Notes: a model not told the origin generated them from the letters alone. 64,000 bases of DNA from an uncultured Prevotella sp. (GCA_946183415.1 CAMHAM010000010.1:21994-85993), one strand, 5' to 3'; positions 31,815-41,429 are shown, counted from the stretch's first letter. Made by a program: numbers and translations.

Positions 31815-34814
31815 ATGAAATGTCATCTACTTATCATTGCAACAGCGATGCTTTGGCCGTTTCAGGCACAGGCAGCCAGCAAGGCAAGGGCGCTGCAGTA
31901 TCACCCCGACGGGCGCGATATCGTGTGTGTAAACGGCGAGAACCGCTATACCCGAGCGCTCTATGGCGGCTATTCCGACTTCCGCGTAGAGACGAGCGAT
32001 CGCCCCATCTTTGGCACTTATCGGGCGAAGAACCATCGCAATATCAGTTTTCGTCTGCATCTAAACGGACAGACCATCATGCTGGAAAACACAGCCCGAT
32101 GCGAAGCCCGTTATCAGGCTGGGATGCGCACGTATCAGTTGGCTGATCCTGCCTTTGGCAAGGGCACCTTGTCGATGGCGGTGCTGGCCATGCCCGACTG
32201 CGATGCTGCCATCTGGCAGATATGTGGCGAAGGGCTACCTGCCGATGCGACCCTGGAGTGCATCGCCTGTGGCATCAGACAGCCGAAACTGAACCGCGCG
32301 GGCGACCTGAATGCCGACCCGACGGGCTGTTTCGACCCGGCTCCCGATGAGAACCACAAGCAGACGGTCAGCATCAGCGTGGGACAGGAGGCTGGCTATG
32401 TATTCCTGAAAAGCGAAGCCCAAGGCGCCTATCTGCTGACGACGCCCTCGCAGGCCGAAGCCCTGTCGCTATGGAATAGGGCCATGCAGCACAGCGAGTG
32501 GCTGGCCAACAGGATTGTCTTCGATACGCCCGATCCTTATATCAACACGCTTGGCAGCGCGCTGATGGCTGCTGCCGACGGTGCCTGGGGCGGGGAAGTG
32601 TGGATGCACGGAGCCGTTGCTTGGCGCATGCCGCTGGCAGGCTGGCGGGCTGGCTATCTGGGTGATGTGCTCGGCTTACAAGACCGTGCCATCACGCATT
32701 TCTCGGCCTATGCCAACAGTCAGGTGAAGGATGTCGAACCCACGATTCCTCACCCGGCGCAAGATCCCGAAAAAGGCATGACCAGAGCCGTCAAGACCTG
32801 GGGCACGCAGATGTACTCGAATGGCTATATCTGCCGCAATCCCAACCGCGACGATATCATGCACCACTACGACATGAACCTGAACTATATCGACGAACTG
32901 CTGTGGCACTTCCAGTATGATGCCGATACCGTCTATATGCGTAAGATGTGGCCCGTGTTGAAGCGCCATCTCGACTGGGAGAAACGTAACTACGACCCCG
33001 ACGAAGACGGGCTCTATGATGCCTACTGCTGCATCTGGGCCAGCGATGCGCTCTATTATAACAGCGGTGCCGTCACCCACTCGTCGGCCTATAACTATCG
33101 CGGCTTTGCCCTGGCAGCCCGTATCGCCGAGATACTGGGCGAAGATCCGACCTATTACCGGCAAGAGGCGGCGAAAACCCTGAAGGCCATGAACGAACAA
33201 CTATGGCTGAAGCATCGGGGACACTGGGCGGAATATAAGGATTTCATGGGATTGAGGCGCACCCACGACCATGCTGCCCTGTGGAGTATCTATACACCGA
33301 TAGACTGTGGCGCTGCTACCGAGGAGATGGCGTTCAGGGCGACGCAATATGTTGACTCGTGTATTCCCCATATCCCCGTTGTCATGACCGAGAAGACTCA
33401 CAAGGCGCTACAGTTGCAGACCATCTCTACCACCGACTGGTTGCCCTACGACTGGAGCATCAACAATGTGGCTGCAGCCGAGGTGATGCACATGGCGCTG
33501 GCCTATTTCGAGGCAGGGCGCAGCGAGGAAGGCTACAGGCTCGTCAAAGCCAACATCATGGATCAGGCCTATCTGGGCGACAGTCCGGGCAATTTCGGGC
33601 AGATCAGTTATTACGACAAGGCACGCGGTGAACTCTATCGCGACTTCTCCGACAATACGGGTATCTCTGCCCGCACCTTTATCCAAGGGCTCTATGGCAT
33701 CGTCCCCGACGCGCTCCATGGGCGCTGCATTCTCCGTCCAGGCTTCCCAGCCGAATGGAAACACGCTTCGATCTCTACGCCTTATTTCAAGTATTCCTTC
33801 CGTCGTGAAGGCAACAAAGAGATCTACGAGATAGAGCAGAACTTCGCCCACCCCCTGCAGATTGTGCTCCGACAGAACACGGGCTATGGCTATGTGGAGA
33901 CGCTCGGAACCAGCGAGAAGAAACAGACCATCATCGTGTCGCGAGCGAAGCGGCAGACTGCTCCCAAGCCTCTGCTGACGGCAGAGCGCTTCGACGGTAA
34001 GGCGTGGGGAAATGGTTTCGACGATGTCATAACCGACAGACTCTGGCCAGTAGATATCAGCAGCCAGTTCAACAGCCGGGTATCGGATATCTTCAAGAAT
34101 TTCTATCTCTCGCCCCGTTCTCCTTATACTACGCTTCAGATTCCCGTCCACGGTATCGGAGAGTGGTGCCACCCCGAGATGATGGCTACCATCGACGATT
34201 CTGCCTTGCGGGAGAGGGTAAAGGATGGACTGCTAACGGTAGGGATAGGCGATGGCATACCTTTCATGTACCTCAAGACGGGGCGTAATATCGTCTATAC
34301 CTCGCTGTGGGACAATTATCCCGATACAGTCTCCATCACGCTCTCAGGCGCCGCATCGCATGCCTATCTGCTGATGGCAGGCAGCACCAATCACATGCAG
34401 AGCCATATCGATAACGGCCTGATTACCGTGACCTATACCGACGGGACTACCACCGAACTGCCTTTGCGGAATCCCCACAACTGGTGCCCTATCGAACAAG
34501 ACTATTATGAAGACGGACTGGCCTTCCATGCCGCCCAACCCCGTCCTTACCGGATTGACTTTGCTTCGGCAGTCGTCTCAAGAGAGTTGATGCCGATGGG
34601 CGAGCACTATGGGCGCCCGGCAGCCACGGGTGTCGCTGCCAGTTATTATGACCGCAACTTTGAGCGTGGTGCAGGCATCATCCTTGATATGCCGCTTAAT
34701 TCACAGAAAACGCTAAGGAGCCTGACCATCAGAACCTTGTCGAACGATGTCGTGATCGGACTGATGGGCATCACCTTGCAGCGCCCCGCAAACGTTAGTA
34801 CGCAGCAGAAGTGA
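31815..34814 (+). CDS. Secreted DUF4450-like six-hairpin protein, probable glycosidase
   Basis: The 999-residue protein has a signal peptide (MKCHLLIIATAMLWPFQAQA). The start (ALYGGYSDFRVETSDRPIFG, NISFRLHLNG) matches the DUF4450 proteins common in Bacteroidota pectin clusters, as far as memory allows. Residues about 240-640 are helix-rich with many aromatic residues (WMHGAVAWRMPLAGWRAGYL, DAYCCIWASDALYYNSGAVT), suggesting an (alpha/alpha)6 catalytic barrel; the C-terminal part is beta-rich. The activity is not known from sequence. The gene is convergent with GH35 and overlaps its tail by 20 bases, so their transcripts must overlap. Confidence 0.72.
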   Translation: MKCHLLIIATAMLWPFQAQAASKARALQYHPDGRDIVCVNGENRYTRALYGGYSDFRVETSDRPIFGTYRAKNHRNISFRLHLNGQTIMLENTARCEARYQAGMRTYQLADPAFGKGTLSMAVLAMPDCDAAIWQICGEGLPADATLECIACGIRQPKLNRAGDLNADPTGCFDPAPDENHKQTVSISVGQEAGYVFLKSEAQGAYLLTTPSQAEALSLWNRAMQHSEWLANRIVFDTPDPYINTLGSALMAAADGAWGGEVWMHGAVAWRMPLAGWRAGYLGDVLGLQDRAITHFSAYANSQVKDVEPTIPHPAQDPEKGMTRAVKTWGTQMYSNGYICRNPNRDDIMHHYDMNLNYIDELLWHFQYDADTVYMRKMWPVLKRHLDWEKRNYDPDEDGLYDAYCCIWASDALYYNSGAVTHSSAYNYRGFALAARIAEILGEDPTYYRQEAAKTLKAMNEQLWLKHRGHWAEYKDFMGLRRTHDHAALWSIYTPIDCGAATEEMAFRATQYVDSCIPHIPVVMTEKTHKALQLQTISTTDWLPYDWSINNVAAAEVMHMALAYFEAGRSEEGYRLVKANIMDQAYLGDSPGNFGQISYYDKARGELYRDFSDNTGISARTFIQGLYGIVPDALHGRCILRPGFPAEWKHASISTPYFKYSFRREGNKEIYEIEQNFAHPLQIVLRQNTGYGYVETLGTSEKKQTIIVSRAKRQTAPKPLLTAERFDGKAWGNGFDDVITDRLWPVDISSQFNSRVSDIFKNFYLSPRSPYTTLQIPVHGIGEWCHPEMMATIDDSALRERVKDGLLTVGIGDGIPFMYLKTGRNIVYTSLWDNYPDTVSITLSGAASHAYLLMAGSTNHMQSHIDNGLITVTYTDGTTTELPLRNPHNWCPIEQDYYEDGLAFHAAQPRPYRIDFASAVVSRELMPMGEHYGRPAATGVAASYYDRNFERGAGIILDMPLNSQKTLRSLTIRTLSNDVVIGLMGITLQRPANVSTQQK

Positions 34815-36801
34815 TGCTGACGACAGATTCTCCAGGGGTGGTATCTGCCTCACGCGGGAAATAGACAGGCATATCCTTTTGTAGTGGCAGGATGCGTAGT
34901 TCCAGACTGGTGCAACTCTCTGGCAGTCGCCACAGTCCCATCAGAAACGGTCGGCCATTATAGAAGTTGTCGGCTACCAGCTTCCCGTCGGCATACAGTC
35001 GGGCACAGTCACCGCGATAAGCAATCTGGAGCAATGCCTGGCGCTGTTGCGGCAGATGAATGGTATAGACGGCAGCCTGTTCAAAGTCTTCATCGGTGGG
35101 CTCTTCTGCCACACGATTCACGCCGATGGTAATCGTTCGCAGGGCTCTTGCCTCCTTCTCCTTCTGATAGGCTACCGCTGTGGACCTCGCCTGTGGCTCG
35201 TCTGCTTGCAGGAAAAGTCTTTCTGCCTGTTCGGAGGTCAGCAGATAGATGTTCTGACAGACGGGCTTGGCCGTGCCCGAGGGTTTCAGATTCTTCAGCA
35301 CCTTGCCATTCTGCAAGGCGATGGTTGACGGGATGCCTTTCACCTGAGCCAGATAGATCTTGCCATCGCGCTTGGCTATGGGCTGTGCCGTGGCATAGCG
35401 GATGCCATCGATATTCACAGGCAGGATACACATCGTGCCTGCAGGGATGGTCAGTTTCGGCAGTTTCACCCCACAGGCCTCCAACTGCACGTGGCTTTTG
35501 GTCGAAAGATTCTGTAGACGTTCATAGTTGTTGATGAAGATGAAACCGGTACCGTCTTTCGCGCGATACGACCAGCGCAGAAACGAGTCATCGCCTTTCT
35601 GAATATCCTGCGGACATGGGAATACGGCCTCCATCGGAGCAAGCAGATCGCCCCAGTCGTGCATGAACAGATGCAGTTTCCTCAGCATGTAGTAGTGAGG
35701 ATTCTTCTGTCCGAACTCACCGAGGGGCGCCTGGAAGTCGTAGGTCTTCACCGGCATGTCGTTATAGTTGGTGGCTGGAGTGCGCTGCATCTCGTTGAGC
35801 CAGATCTTGCCATCGGGGTTCGTGCCACCATGATACATATAGTAGCCCAGAAGGTTGGAGCCACTGCCGAGTTTCACGATGGCCATCGAGTAGGCATCCT
35901 CAGGATACAGATAAGGCCGACGGTGATAGGCCGTCATCATGCCACCGCCCAGTTCGCAGGTGAAGTAGGGATACTGTTCATCGCCTTCATTCAGCCGCTC
36001 CTCCTGTTTGCCTAACTGTTCGGTTGCAATGGCAGTCGAAGAGCGGAAGGCCTTGAAGTTGAAAGCCTTGTAGTAGTTGCCTGCCGTCTCCTCGATGGAG
36101 CGTTCCCAGAACCCGTCGGCATAGTCGCCATAATGAGGAATCATCTCGCCGAAAGGTACGGGTGAGGCCAGTTCTGGCCAGCCTGTGCGGGTGTAGAAAG
36201 GGAGATCGAAGCCAATCTCGCGGGCCATCTGCTTGAGCCGCATCAGGTAAGAGCCGTGTCCGCTGTATTCGTTGTCGAACTGCATGGCCATCACGGGACC
36301 ACCGTCTTTCCATTGCAAGCCCTGCACCTGGGTAAAAATCTGACGGTAGAGCCGTTCGGTATAGGCCAGGAAGACGGGATCTTCAGACCGCATCTCACAG
36401 CCTTTGGAGAACAGCCAGTCAGGGATGCCGCCACAGCGTGCCTCACCATGGCAGAACGGTCCTACGCGCAGCACGACGGGCAACTGCTCCTGACTGCAAA
36501 CCTCGAGAAACTGGCGCAGACAGCGCTGACCACTCCAGTCGAACACGCCTTCCGTCTCCTCAATATGATTCCAGAACACATAACAGGCGATAACCGTTAC
36601 ACCACCCTCCTTCATCTTCCGTACCTCATCAGCCCATTCGGCCTGAGGTATGCGCGAATAATGCACCTCACCCATCACGGGACAGACTCGCTGCCCATCG
36701 ATTATCAGGCTGTACTTATCCCAAGTCACTTCAGGAACCTCTGCAGCCACAGCCATACTCAGCCCCAGCAGCCAACTCATCACGATAGTAAATTGTCTCA
36801 T
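34795..36801 (-). CDS. GH35 beta-galactosidase
   Basis: The ATG at 36801 is preferred because a signal peptide follows at once (MRQFTIVMSWLLGLSMAVAA); an ATG seven codons upstream is possible. The product is about 668 residues. GH35 motifs are PVMGEVHYSRIP, VIACYVFWNHIEETEG, LRVGPFCHGEARCGGIPDWL, MAMQFDNEYSGHG with the acid/base Glu178, and YFTCELGGGM with the nucleophile Glu283. It would remove terminal beta-galactose from galactan or arabinogalactan side chains in the periplasm. The C-terminal third holds beta-sandwich domains. A promoter lies about 110 bp upstream. The tail overlaps the DUF4450-like gene. Confidence 0.93.
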   Translation of the reverse strand: MRQFTIVMSWLLGLSMAVAAEVPEVTWDKYSLIIDGQRVCPVMGEVHYSRIPQAEWADEVRKMKEGGVTVIACYVFWNHIEETEGVFDWSGQRCLRQFLEVCSQEQLPVVLRVGPFCHGEARCGGIPDWLFSKGCEMRSEDPVFLAYTERLYRQIFTQVQGLQWKDGGPVMAMQFDNEYSGHGSYLMRLKQMAREIGFDLPFYTRTGWPELASPVPFGEMIPHYGDYADGFWERSIEETAGNYYKAFNFKAFRSSTAIATEQLGKQEERLNEGDEQYPYFTCELGGGMMTAYHRRPYLYPEDAYSMAIVKLGSGSNLLGYYMYHGGTNPDGKIWLNEMQRTPATNYNDMPVKTYDFQAPLGEFGQKNPHYYMLRKLHLFMHDWGDLLAPMEAVFPCPQDIQKGDDSFLRWSYRAKDGTGFIFINNYERLQNLSTKSHVQLEACGVKLPKLTIPAGTMCILPVNIDGIRYATAQPIAKRDGKIYLAQVKGIPSTIALQNGKVLKNLKPSGTAKPVCQNIYLLTSEQAERLFLQADEPQARSTAVAYQKEKEARALRTITIGVNRVAEEPTDEDFEQAAVYTIHLPQQRQALLQIAYRGDCARLYADGKLVADNFYNGRPFLMGLWRLPESCTSLELRILPLQKDMPVYFPREADTTPGESVVSITSAAY

Positions 36802-36911
36802 TAAATGCTTCCCCCCTTTCATTTTTTATGTAGTATCATTTTGGTTGCAAATTTAAGCAGAATATCTGATAATTCCAAATTTTCAGGCGATTTTCCCTCT
36901 TTTGGGTGCAA

Positions 36912-36944
36912 CAAAGGTACGATCGCCACATTTACATCGGCAAA
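36912..36944 (-). promoter_or_regulatory. Bacteroidota promoter for GH35
   Basis: On the minus strand, TTTG (36941-36944) lies 21 bp before TACCTTTG (36912-36919). A second TACCTTTG at 36941-36948 overlaps the -33 element and could be an alternative start. Confidence 0.5.
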
Positions 36945-37008
36945 GGTACAACATTTTTCGCCAGATTCCAAACATTTTGGCCTTTCCAAGTTAGCCAAAA
37001 CCACGCTG

Positions 37009-37092
37009 ACGAAACGTAACGAATCGCATCACGAAACGTAACGTTTTACCATGCGAAAAGTAATGAATTGCATGGCGATTCGTTACGTTTTG
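37009..37092. repeat. Inverted and direct AAACGTAACG sites upstream of GH3
   Basis: Two direct copies of ACGAAACGTAACG (37009-37021, 37031-37043) are 22 bp apart. An 18-bp inverted repeat (37010-37027 against 37075-37092, 17 of 18 positions) encloses the second copy, and CCATGC/GCATGG arms lie inside. The array is about 150 bp upstream of the GH3 -7 box and about 90 bp upstream of the GH35 promoter. Confidence 0.8.
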
Positions 37093-37242
37093 TGGCGGAC
37101 TTCACGCCTGCGCGCGCATTAACAAGTATGCGCGGGAGTAGAGCAACTTTGCAGCATCCTTACAGCACAGTTGCAGCACAGTTGCAGCATCCACAGACGC
37201 ATGATGCGTGAACCACCGAAAATAAAGAAAAACAGCAAAAGA

Positions 37243-37274
37243 TTTGGACTCTTCGATAAAAATTCGTATCTTTG
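37243..37274 (+). promoter_or_regulatory. Bacteroidota promoter for GH3
   Basis: TTTG (37243-37246) and TATCTTTG (37267-37274) are 20 bp apart, the consensus spacing. The position shows that translation cannot begin upstream of about 37281. Confidence 0.65.
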
Positions 37275-37307
37275 CACCTGATAACTACTATAAAAGTGAG
37301 AATGCAA

Positions 37308-39887
37308 ATGAATAAACTAGCAACCTTGCTGTGCTGCCTGAGTATGGCCGCCAGCCTCCAAGCACAAGTTCTGCCCTATCAGGATGCCAATCTTACGGCA
37401 GCCCAAAGGGCTGATGACCTTTTAGGAAGACTGACTCTTGAAGAGAAAGTAAGTCTGATGATGGACACCTCGCCCGCTATCGAGCGACTCGGCATCCCCC
37501 AGTTCCAATGGTGGAACGAAGCCCTGCACGGCATCGGCCGTAACGGCTTTGCCACCGTGTTCCCTATCACGATGGGTATGGCTGCCTCATGGGACGACGC
37601 CTTGTTGCACAAGGTGTTTACAGCCGTGAGCGACGAGGCCCGCGTGAAGGCACAGCAGGCCAAGCGCTCGGGTGACATCAAGCGCTATCAGAGTCTGTCG
37701 TTCTGGACACCGAACATCAATATCTTCCGTGATCCCCGTTGGGGACGCGGACAGGAAACCTACGGGGAAGACCCCTACCTGACATCCAAGATGGGACTGG
37801 CCGTCGTCCGTGGTCTGCAGGGCGTGGGCTACAATGGCGAGGATCTCGGCATCAGCAAGTACCGCAAGTTGCTGGCCTGTGCCAAGCACTTTGCCGTACA
37901 CAGCGGTCCAGAGTGGAACCGTCATGAGTTCAACGTAGAAAACCTGCCCGAGCGCGACCTTTGGGAAACCTATCTGCCTGCCTTCAAGGCACTGGTGCAG
38001 GAGGGAAAGGTCGCAGAGATCATGTGTGCCTACCAGCGTATCGACGGACAGCCATGCTGTTCACAGACCCGTTACGAACAGCAGATCCTGCGTGACGAAT
38101 GGGGATTCGACGGACTGATCACCTCAGACTGCGGTGCCATCCGCGACTTCCTGCCCCGCTGGCATAACACTGCCAAGGATCCCGCTGAGGCTTCAGCCCA
38201 GGCCGTATTGGCTGGTACCGACGTTGAGTGTGGATCGGAATACAAGAACCTGCCCATGGCCGTGCGCCGTGGTGACATCAAGGAGGCCGACCTCGACAAG
38301 AGTCTGCGCCGTCTGCTCATCGCCCGCTTTGAGTTGGGCGACTTCGACAACGATGACCTGAACCCCTGGACGAAGATCCCTGAGAGCATTGTAGCATGTG
38401 ACGCCCATAAGCAGCTGGCACTCGACATGGCCAGAAAGAGCATGGTGCTGCTCCAAAACAAGAACCAGGCACTGCCCTTGGCAAAGGATGCACGTATCGC
38501 CGTACTCGGTGCCAACGCCATCGACTCTGTCATGCAGTGGGGTAACTATTCTGGCTTTGCCACCCGTACCATCACTGCCCTTGAGGGCATTCAGCAACTG
38601 GCACCGCAAGCTAGATTCATCAGTGGTTGCGGACTGACTCGAAATGAAGTCTTCGAGAGCCGCTTCGGAGAACTGAGATCACCCCTTGGCGACAAAGGCA
38701 TGCAAGCTACCTATTACAATAACACCGAGATGAAAGGTGCTCCGGCAGCGACTGCCAAATTCACGGCTCCCATCATGCTCAGCAATGGCGGCAATACCGT
38801 CTTTGCCCCAGGCTTGAATCTGGAGAAATTCTCAGCCCGTCTCGATGCCACTTTCATCCCCACAAATGACGAGACCGTCATCTTCAACATCAATGGCGAC
38901 GACAAAGTGCGCCTCATCGTCAACGGGGATACCATCGTCAACATCTGGCAGACTCGTAATCGCATCCAAGGAGCTCAGAAAGAGATGGTCGTAAAGGCCG
39001 GGGAGCATTACCGCATCCAGATTGACTACGTTCAGGTGAGCGACTTCGCCTTCCTCGGTTTCGATATCCAGCACAAAGAGGCTCCTACCCATCAACAGCT
39101 GTTGGCGCAGATCGGTGATGCAGAGACCGTCATCTTCGTAGGAGGTATCTCACCGAAGCTCGAAGGGGAGGAGATGCGCGTCAACGAAGAAGGTTTCAAG
39201 GGTGGCGACCGCACCAGCATCGAACTGCCAAAGGCCCAGCGCGAGACACTCGCCATGCTCCACCAGGCAGGCAAGAAGGTCATCTTCGTCAACTGCTCAG
39301 GCTCCGCGATGGCTCTCGCGCCCGAACTGGAGTCGTGCGATGCCATCCTGCAGGCCTGGTACAGTGGTGAGCAGGGGGGGCAGGCACTGGCCGAAGTGCT
39401 CTTCGGTGACTATAATCCGAGCGGCAAACTGCCTATCACTTTCTACAAGAGCACGGACGAACTGCCCGACTTTCTGGACTACACGATGAAGAACCGCACC
39501 TATCGCTATTATACCGGCGAGGCGCTGTTCCCCTTTGGCTTTGGCCTGAGTTATACACAGTTCGAGATCGGCAAGCCACAATACAGTAACAACAAGGTAC
39601 GTGTCAGCGTGAAGAACACCGGCACCAGAGAAGGTCTGGAGACGGTGCAGGTATATATCCGCCATCTGGCCGACAAGGAAGGTCCTCAGAAGACCCTCCG
39701 TGCTTACCAACAGGTGACACTCAAGCCCGGTGAGAGCAAGGCCATTGTCATCGACCTGCCCCGCCAGAGCTTTGAAGGCTGGGATGCGAAGACCAACACG
39801 ATGCGCGTCGTGCCCGGCAAGTACGAGCTGATGGTTGGCAACTCAAGCGCCGACAGTCAGCTGAAGAAGATTACCGTCACACTATAG
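37308..39887 (+). CDS. GH3 beta-glycosidase (xylosidase-type) with PA14 insertion
   Basis: The start is set by the promoter at 37243-37274 and the signal peptide MNKLATLLCCLSMAASLQAQ; Met at 37302 is an alternative. The product is about 859 residues. QFQWWNEALHGIGRNG, FWTPNINIFRDPRWGRGQET and LLACAKHFAVHSGPEWNRH are typical of the xylosidase/arabinosidase branch, and GLITSDCGAIRDF holds the nucleophile Asp274. A PA14-like domain (about 460-600: MQATYYNNTEMKG, FNINGDDKVRLIVNGD) is inserted in the second domain, and a fibronectin-III-like domain ends the protein. It probably removes terminal xylose, glucose or arabinose in the periplasm. It ends in a terminator located inside the convergent GH28 gene. 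Confidence 0.93.
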   Translation: MNKLATLLCCLSMAASLQAQVLPYQDANLTAAQRADDLLGRLTLEEKVSLMMDTSPAIERLGIPQFQWWNEALHGIGRNGFATVFPITMGMAASWDDALLHKVFTAVSDEARVKAQQAKRSGDIKRYQSLSFWTPNINIFRDPRWGRGQETYGEDPYLTSKMGLAVVRGLQGVGYNGEDLGISKYRKLLACAKHFAVHSGPEWNRHEFNVENLPERDLWETYLPAFKALVQEGKVAEIMCAYQRIDGQPCCSQTRYEQQILRDEWGFDGLITSDCGAIRDFLPRWHNTAKDPAEASAQAVLAGTDVECGSEYKNLPMAVRRGDIKEADLDKSLRRLLIARFELGDFDNDDLNPWTKIPESIVACDAHKQLALDMARKSMVLLQNKNQALPLAKDARIAVLGANAIDSVMQWGNYSGFATRTITALEGIQQLAPQARFISGCGLTRNEVFESRFGELRSPLGDKGMQATYYNNTEMKGAPAATAKFTAPIMLSNGGNTVFAPGLNLEKFSARLDATFIPTNDETVIFNINGDDKVRLIVNGDTIVNIWQTRNRIQGAQKEMVVKAGEHYRIQIDYVQVSDFAFLGFDIQHKEAPTHQQLLAQIGDAETVIFVGGISPKLEGEEMRVNEEGFKGGDRTSIELPKAQRETLAMLHQAGKKVIFVNCSGSAMALAPELESCDAILQAWYSGEQGGQALAEVLFGDYNPSGKLPITFYKSTDELPDFLDYTMKNRTYRYYTGEALFPFGFGLSYTQFEIGKPQYSNNKVRVSVKNTGTREGLETVQVYIRHLADKEGPQKTLRAYQQVTLKPGESKAIVIDLPRQSFEGWDAKTNTMRVVPGKYELMVGNSSADSQLKKITVTL

Positions 39888-39896
39888 CCAGGAAGG

Positions 39897-41342
39897 CTAC
39901 ATACGGATATTCTTCGTGTTTTCGAAATGAAACTGAGGACGTTCATCTGGAAGGATTGTTTCCAGATGAACGTTTTTTAATCTGATATCCTCAGCGTTGC
40001 TGATAGAGAATCCCCACGCAGGCTGGATGCCATGGGCAGAGGGTTCGGGGTAGTTGGCCTCACCCGACTGTCCTGGCTGGCGGGCTTCAGGGATGAAGAA
40101 CGGGTTACGTCCCCGTTGTTCCTTAACATCCTGGAGGGTTAATCCGCCACGGAACTGTACATAGAGGTTCTTGATGGTGACACGACGGACGGGATGGCCT
40201 TCCACACCAGCTATCAGACAAGCGTAGCGACTATCAGCATCGGTGACATGCACGTTACGGATACTGATACCATCGACTGTTGAGAAATGGAACCCTTCGG
40301 GTGCACGCATACGGTTGCCCAGGCGGATATAGATGGGCGAGTTGCAGATGTCGGTCATCGTCAGGTCGCTCACCCGGATATCTTTCATCTCTGCACCGTC
40401 GACGGTTTCAAGTGCCAGACCTCGGCAATGCGTGAACGTACAGCGTCGGATAGTGATATGACGGAACCCGCCGTTAGATTCTGTGCCAAGTTTGATGCGC
40501 CCCGTAGGTCCGTCACCATCAGGAGCCTTTTCGGTCTGGGTGGTGCATGTGCCATCGAGCAGCGTACCCACATCATATCCACTGACTTCACAATCCTCTA
40601 TCAGCACATGTTCCGTAGGCTTTGCCCATCCTAAGGCGTAGGAGCATTTCAGGACGATGGCATCATCGTTGACCGTGTTCACTTTGCAGTTGCGAATGAT
40701 GACCCGCTCACAGCAATCGATATCGAAGCCGTCGCGATTGGTATCGGCCGTGACATGCTCTATCAACAGGTCATCGACCCCAGTTAGCAACATGGCAAAA
40801 TGCCCACAACTCAGGAAACTGAGTCCTCGGATGGTCACACGCCTGCAATCGCGCAGAGCGAGTGCCTTGTTGGCCAGCGGCGGCCCCTGATAGTCATCGC
40901 GCTGTCCCCAGCGGCTCAAGACATCGGTACCATCAATGAGGCCTTCGCCCTCGAGTGTGACGTTCTGGAGGTTCTCACCCCGGAGGAGTGAGTTGTGCCA
41001 ATGGCTGTGACCGTAGTCCTGATAGTGGGAGTCGTTGGGTTCAGCCTCGTCATAGCCCTCAGTCTCTGTGACGGGTGCAGCCTTCAGCACAGCTCCTTTC
41101 TCCAACCGCAGGGTCGTGTTACTCTTCAGGTGAACAGAATAACAAGGGTATACCCCTTCTGTCAGAACGATTGTTCCCCCACCCTCTTTGGCAGCTTGTT
41201 CGATGGCGGCATTGATGGCGGGCGAGTCGATATGCTGCCCGTCGCCCTTGGCACCGAAGTCCCTGACGTTGAAAATCGGATTAGCAGATGCCGTGACAGC
41301 CTGGACTAATACGGCAATCATAAAAGATAATCTGAGATACAT
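39897..41342 (-). CDS. GH28 family protein (polygalacturonase-like), atypical catalytic motif
   Basis: The ATG at 41342 starts MYLRLSFMIAVLVQAVTASA, a signal peptide; an ATG three codons upstream is also in frame. The product is about 481 residues, folded as a right-handed beta-helix: NVRDFGAKGDGQ at the start, TNRDGFDID (Asp204, Asp207), VNDDAIVLKC (Asp226, Asp227). In place of the usual GHG motif it has YDV (Tyr256-Val258), although RIKLGTESNGG follows. This probably reflects a subgroup with a different substrate, such as rhamnogalacturonan or a substituted galacturonan. It is divergent from susC, and its 3' end contains the GH3 terminator. Confidence 0.88.
   Translation of the reverse strand: MYLRLSFMIAVLVQAVTASANPIFNVRDFGAKGDGQHIDSPAINAAIEQAAKEGGGTIVLTEGVYPCYSVHLKSNTTLRLEKGAVLKAAPVTETEGYDEAEPNDSHYQDYGHSHWHNSLLRGENLQNVTLEGEGLIDGTDVLSRWGQRDDYQGPPLANKALALRDCRRVTIRGLSFLSCGHFAMLLTGVDDLLIEHVTADTNRDGFDIDCCERVIIRNCKVNTVNDDAIVLKCSYALGWAKPTEHVLIEDCEVSGYDVGTLLDGTCTTQTEKAPDGDGPTGRIKLGTESNGGFRHITIRRCTFTHCRGLALETVDGAEMKDIRVSDLTMTDICNSPIYIRLGNRMRAPEGFHFSTVDGISIRNVHVTDADSRYACLIAGVEGHPVRRVTIKNLYVQFRGGLTLQDVKEQRGRNPFFIPEARQPGQSGEANYPEPSAHGIQPAWGFSISNAEDIRLKNVHLETILPDERPQFHFENTKNIRM
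39939..39978 (+). terminator. GH3 terminator inside the coding region of the convergent GH28
   Basis: ACGTTCATCTGGAA / TTCCAGATGAACGT, a 14-bp perfect stem with a 7-nt loop and six T. It lies 50 bp past the GH3 stop but within the last 30 codons of the opposite-strand GH28 gene. Confidence 0.85.
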
Positions 41343-41429
41343 GACGAACAATTATTTGTTTTCTGAGTGCAAATATAATGCATTTTACACATTATCTATA
41401 ATATAAAGAAGAAGAACTGGTGATTACGT

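Larger units (their letters stand above)
36802..37307. other. Intergenic region between divergent GH35 and GH3
   Basis: The 500-bp region holds a GH35 promoter (36912-36944), an array of AAACGTAACG sites (37009-37092) and a GH3 promoter (37243-37274). No small gene was recognised. Confidence 0.6.

Noticed and set aside
37272..37301. Upstream GH3 start
   Set aside because: It lies inside the -7 box of the GH3 promoter, so it cannot be in the mRNA.
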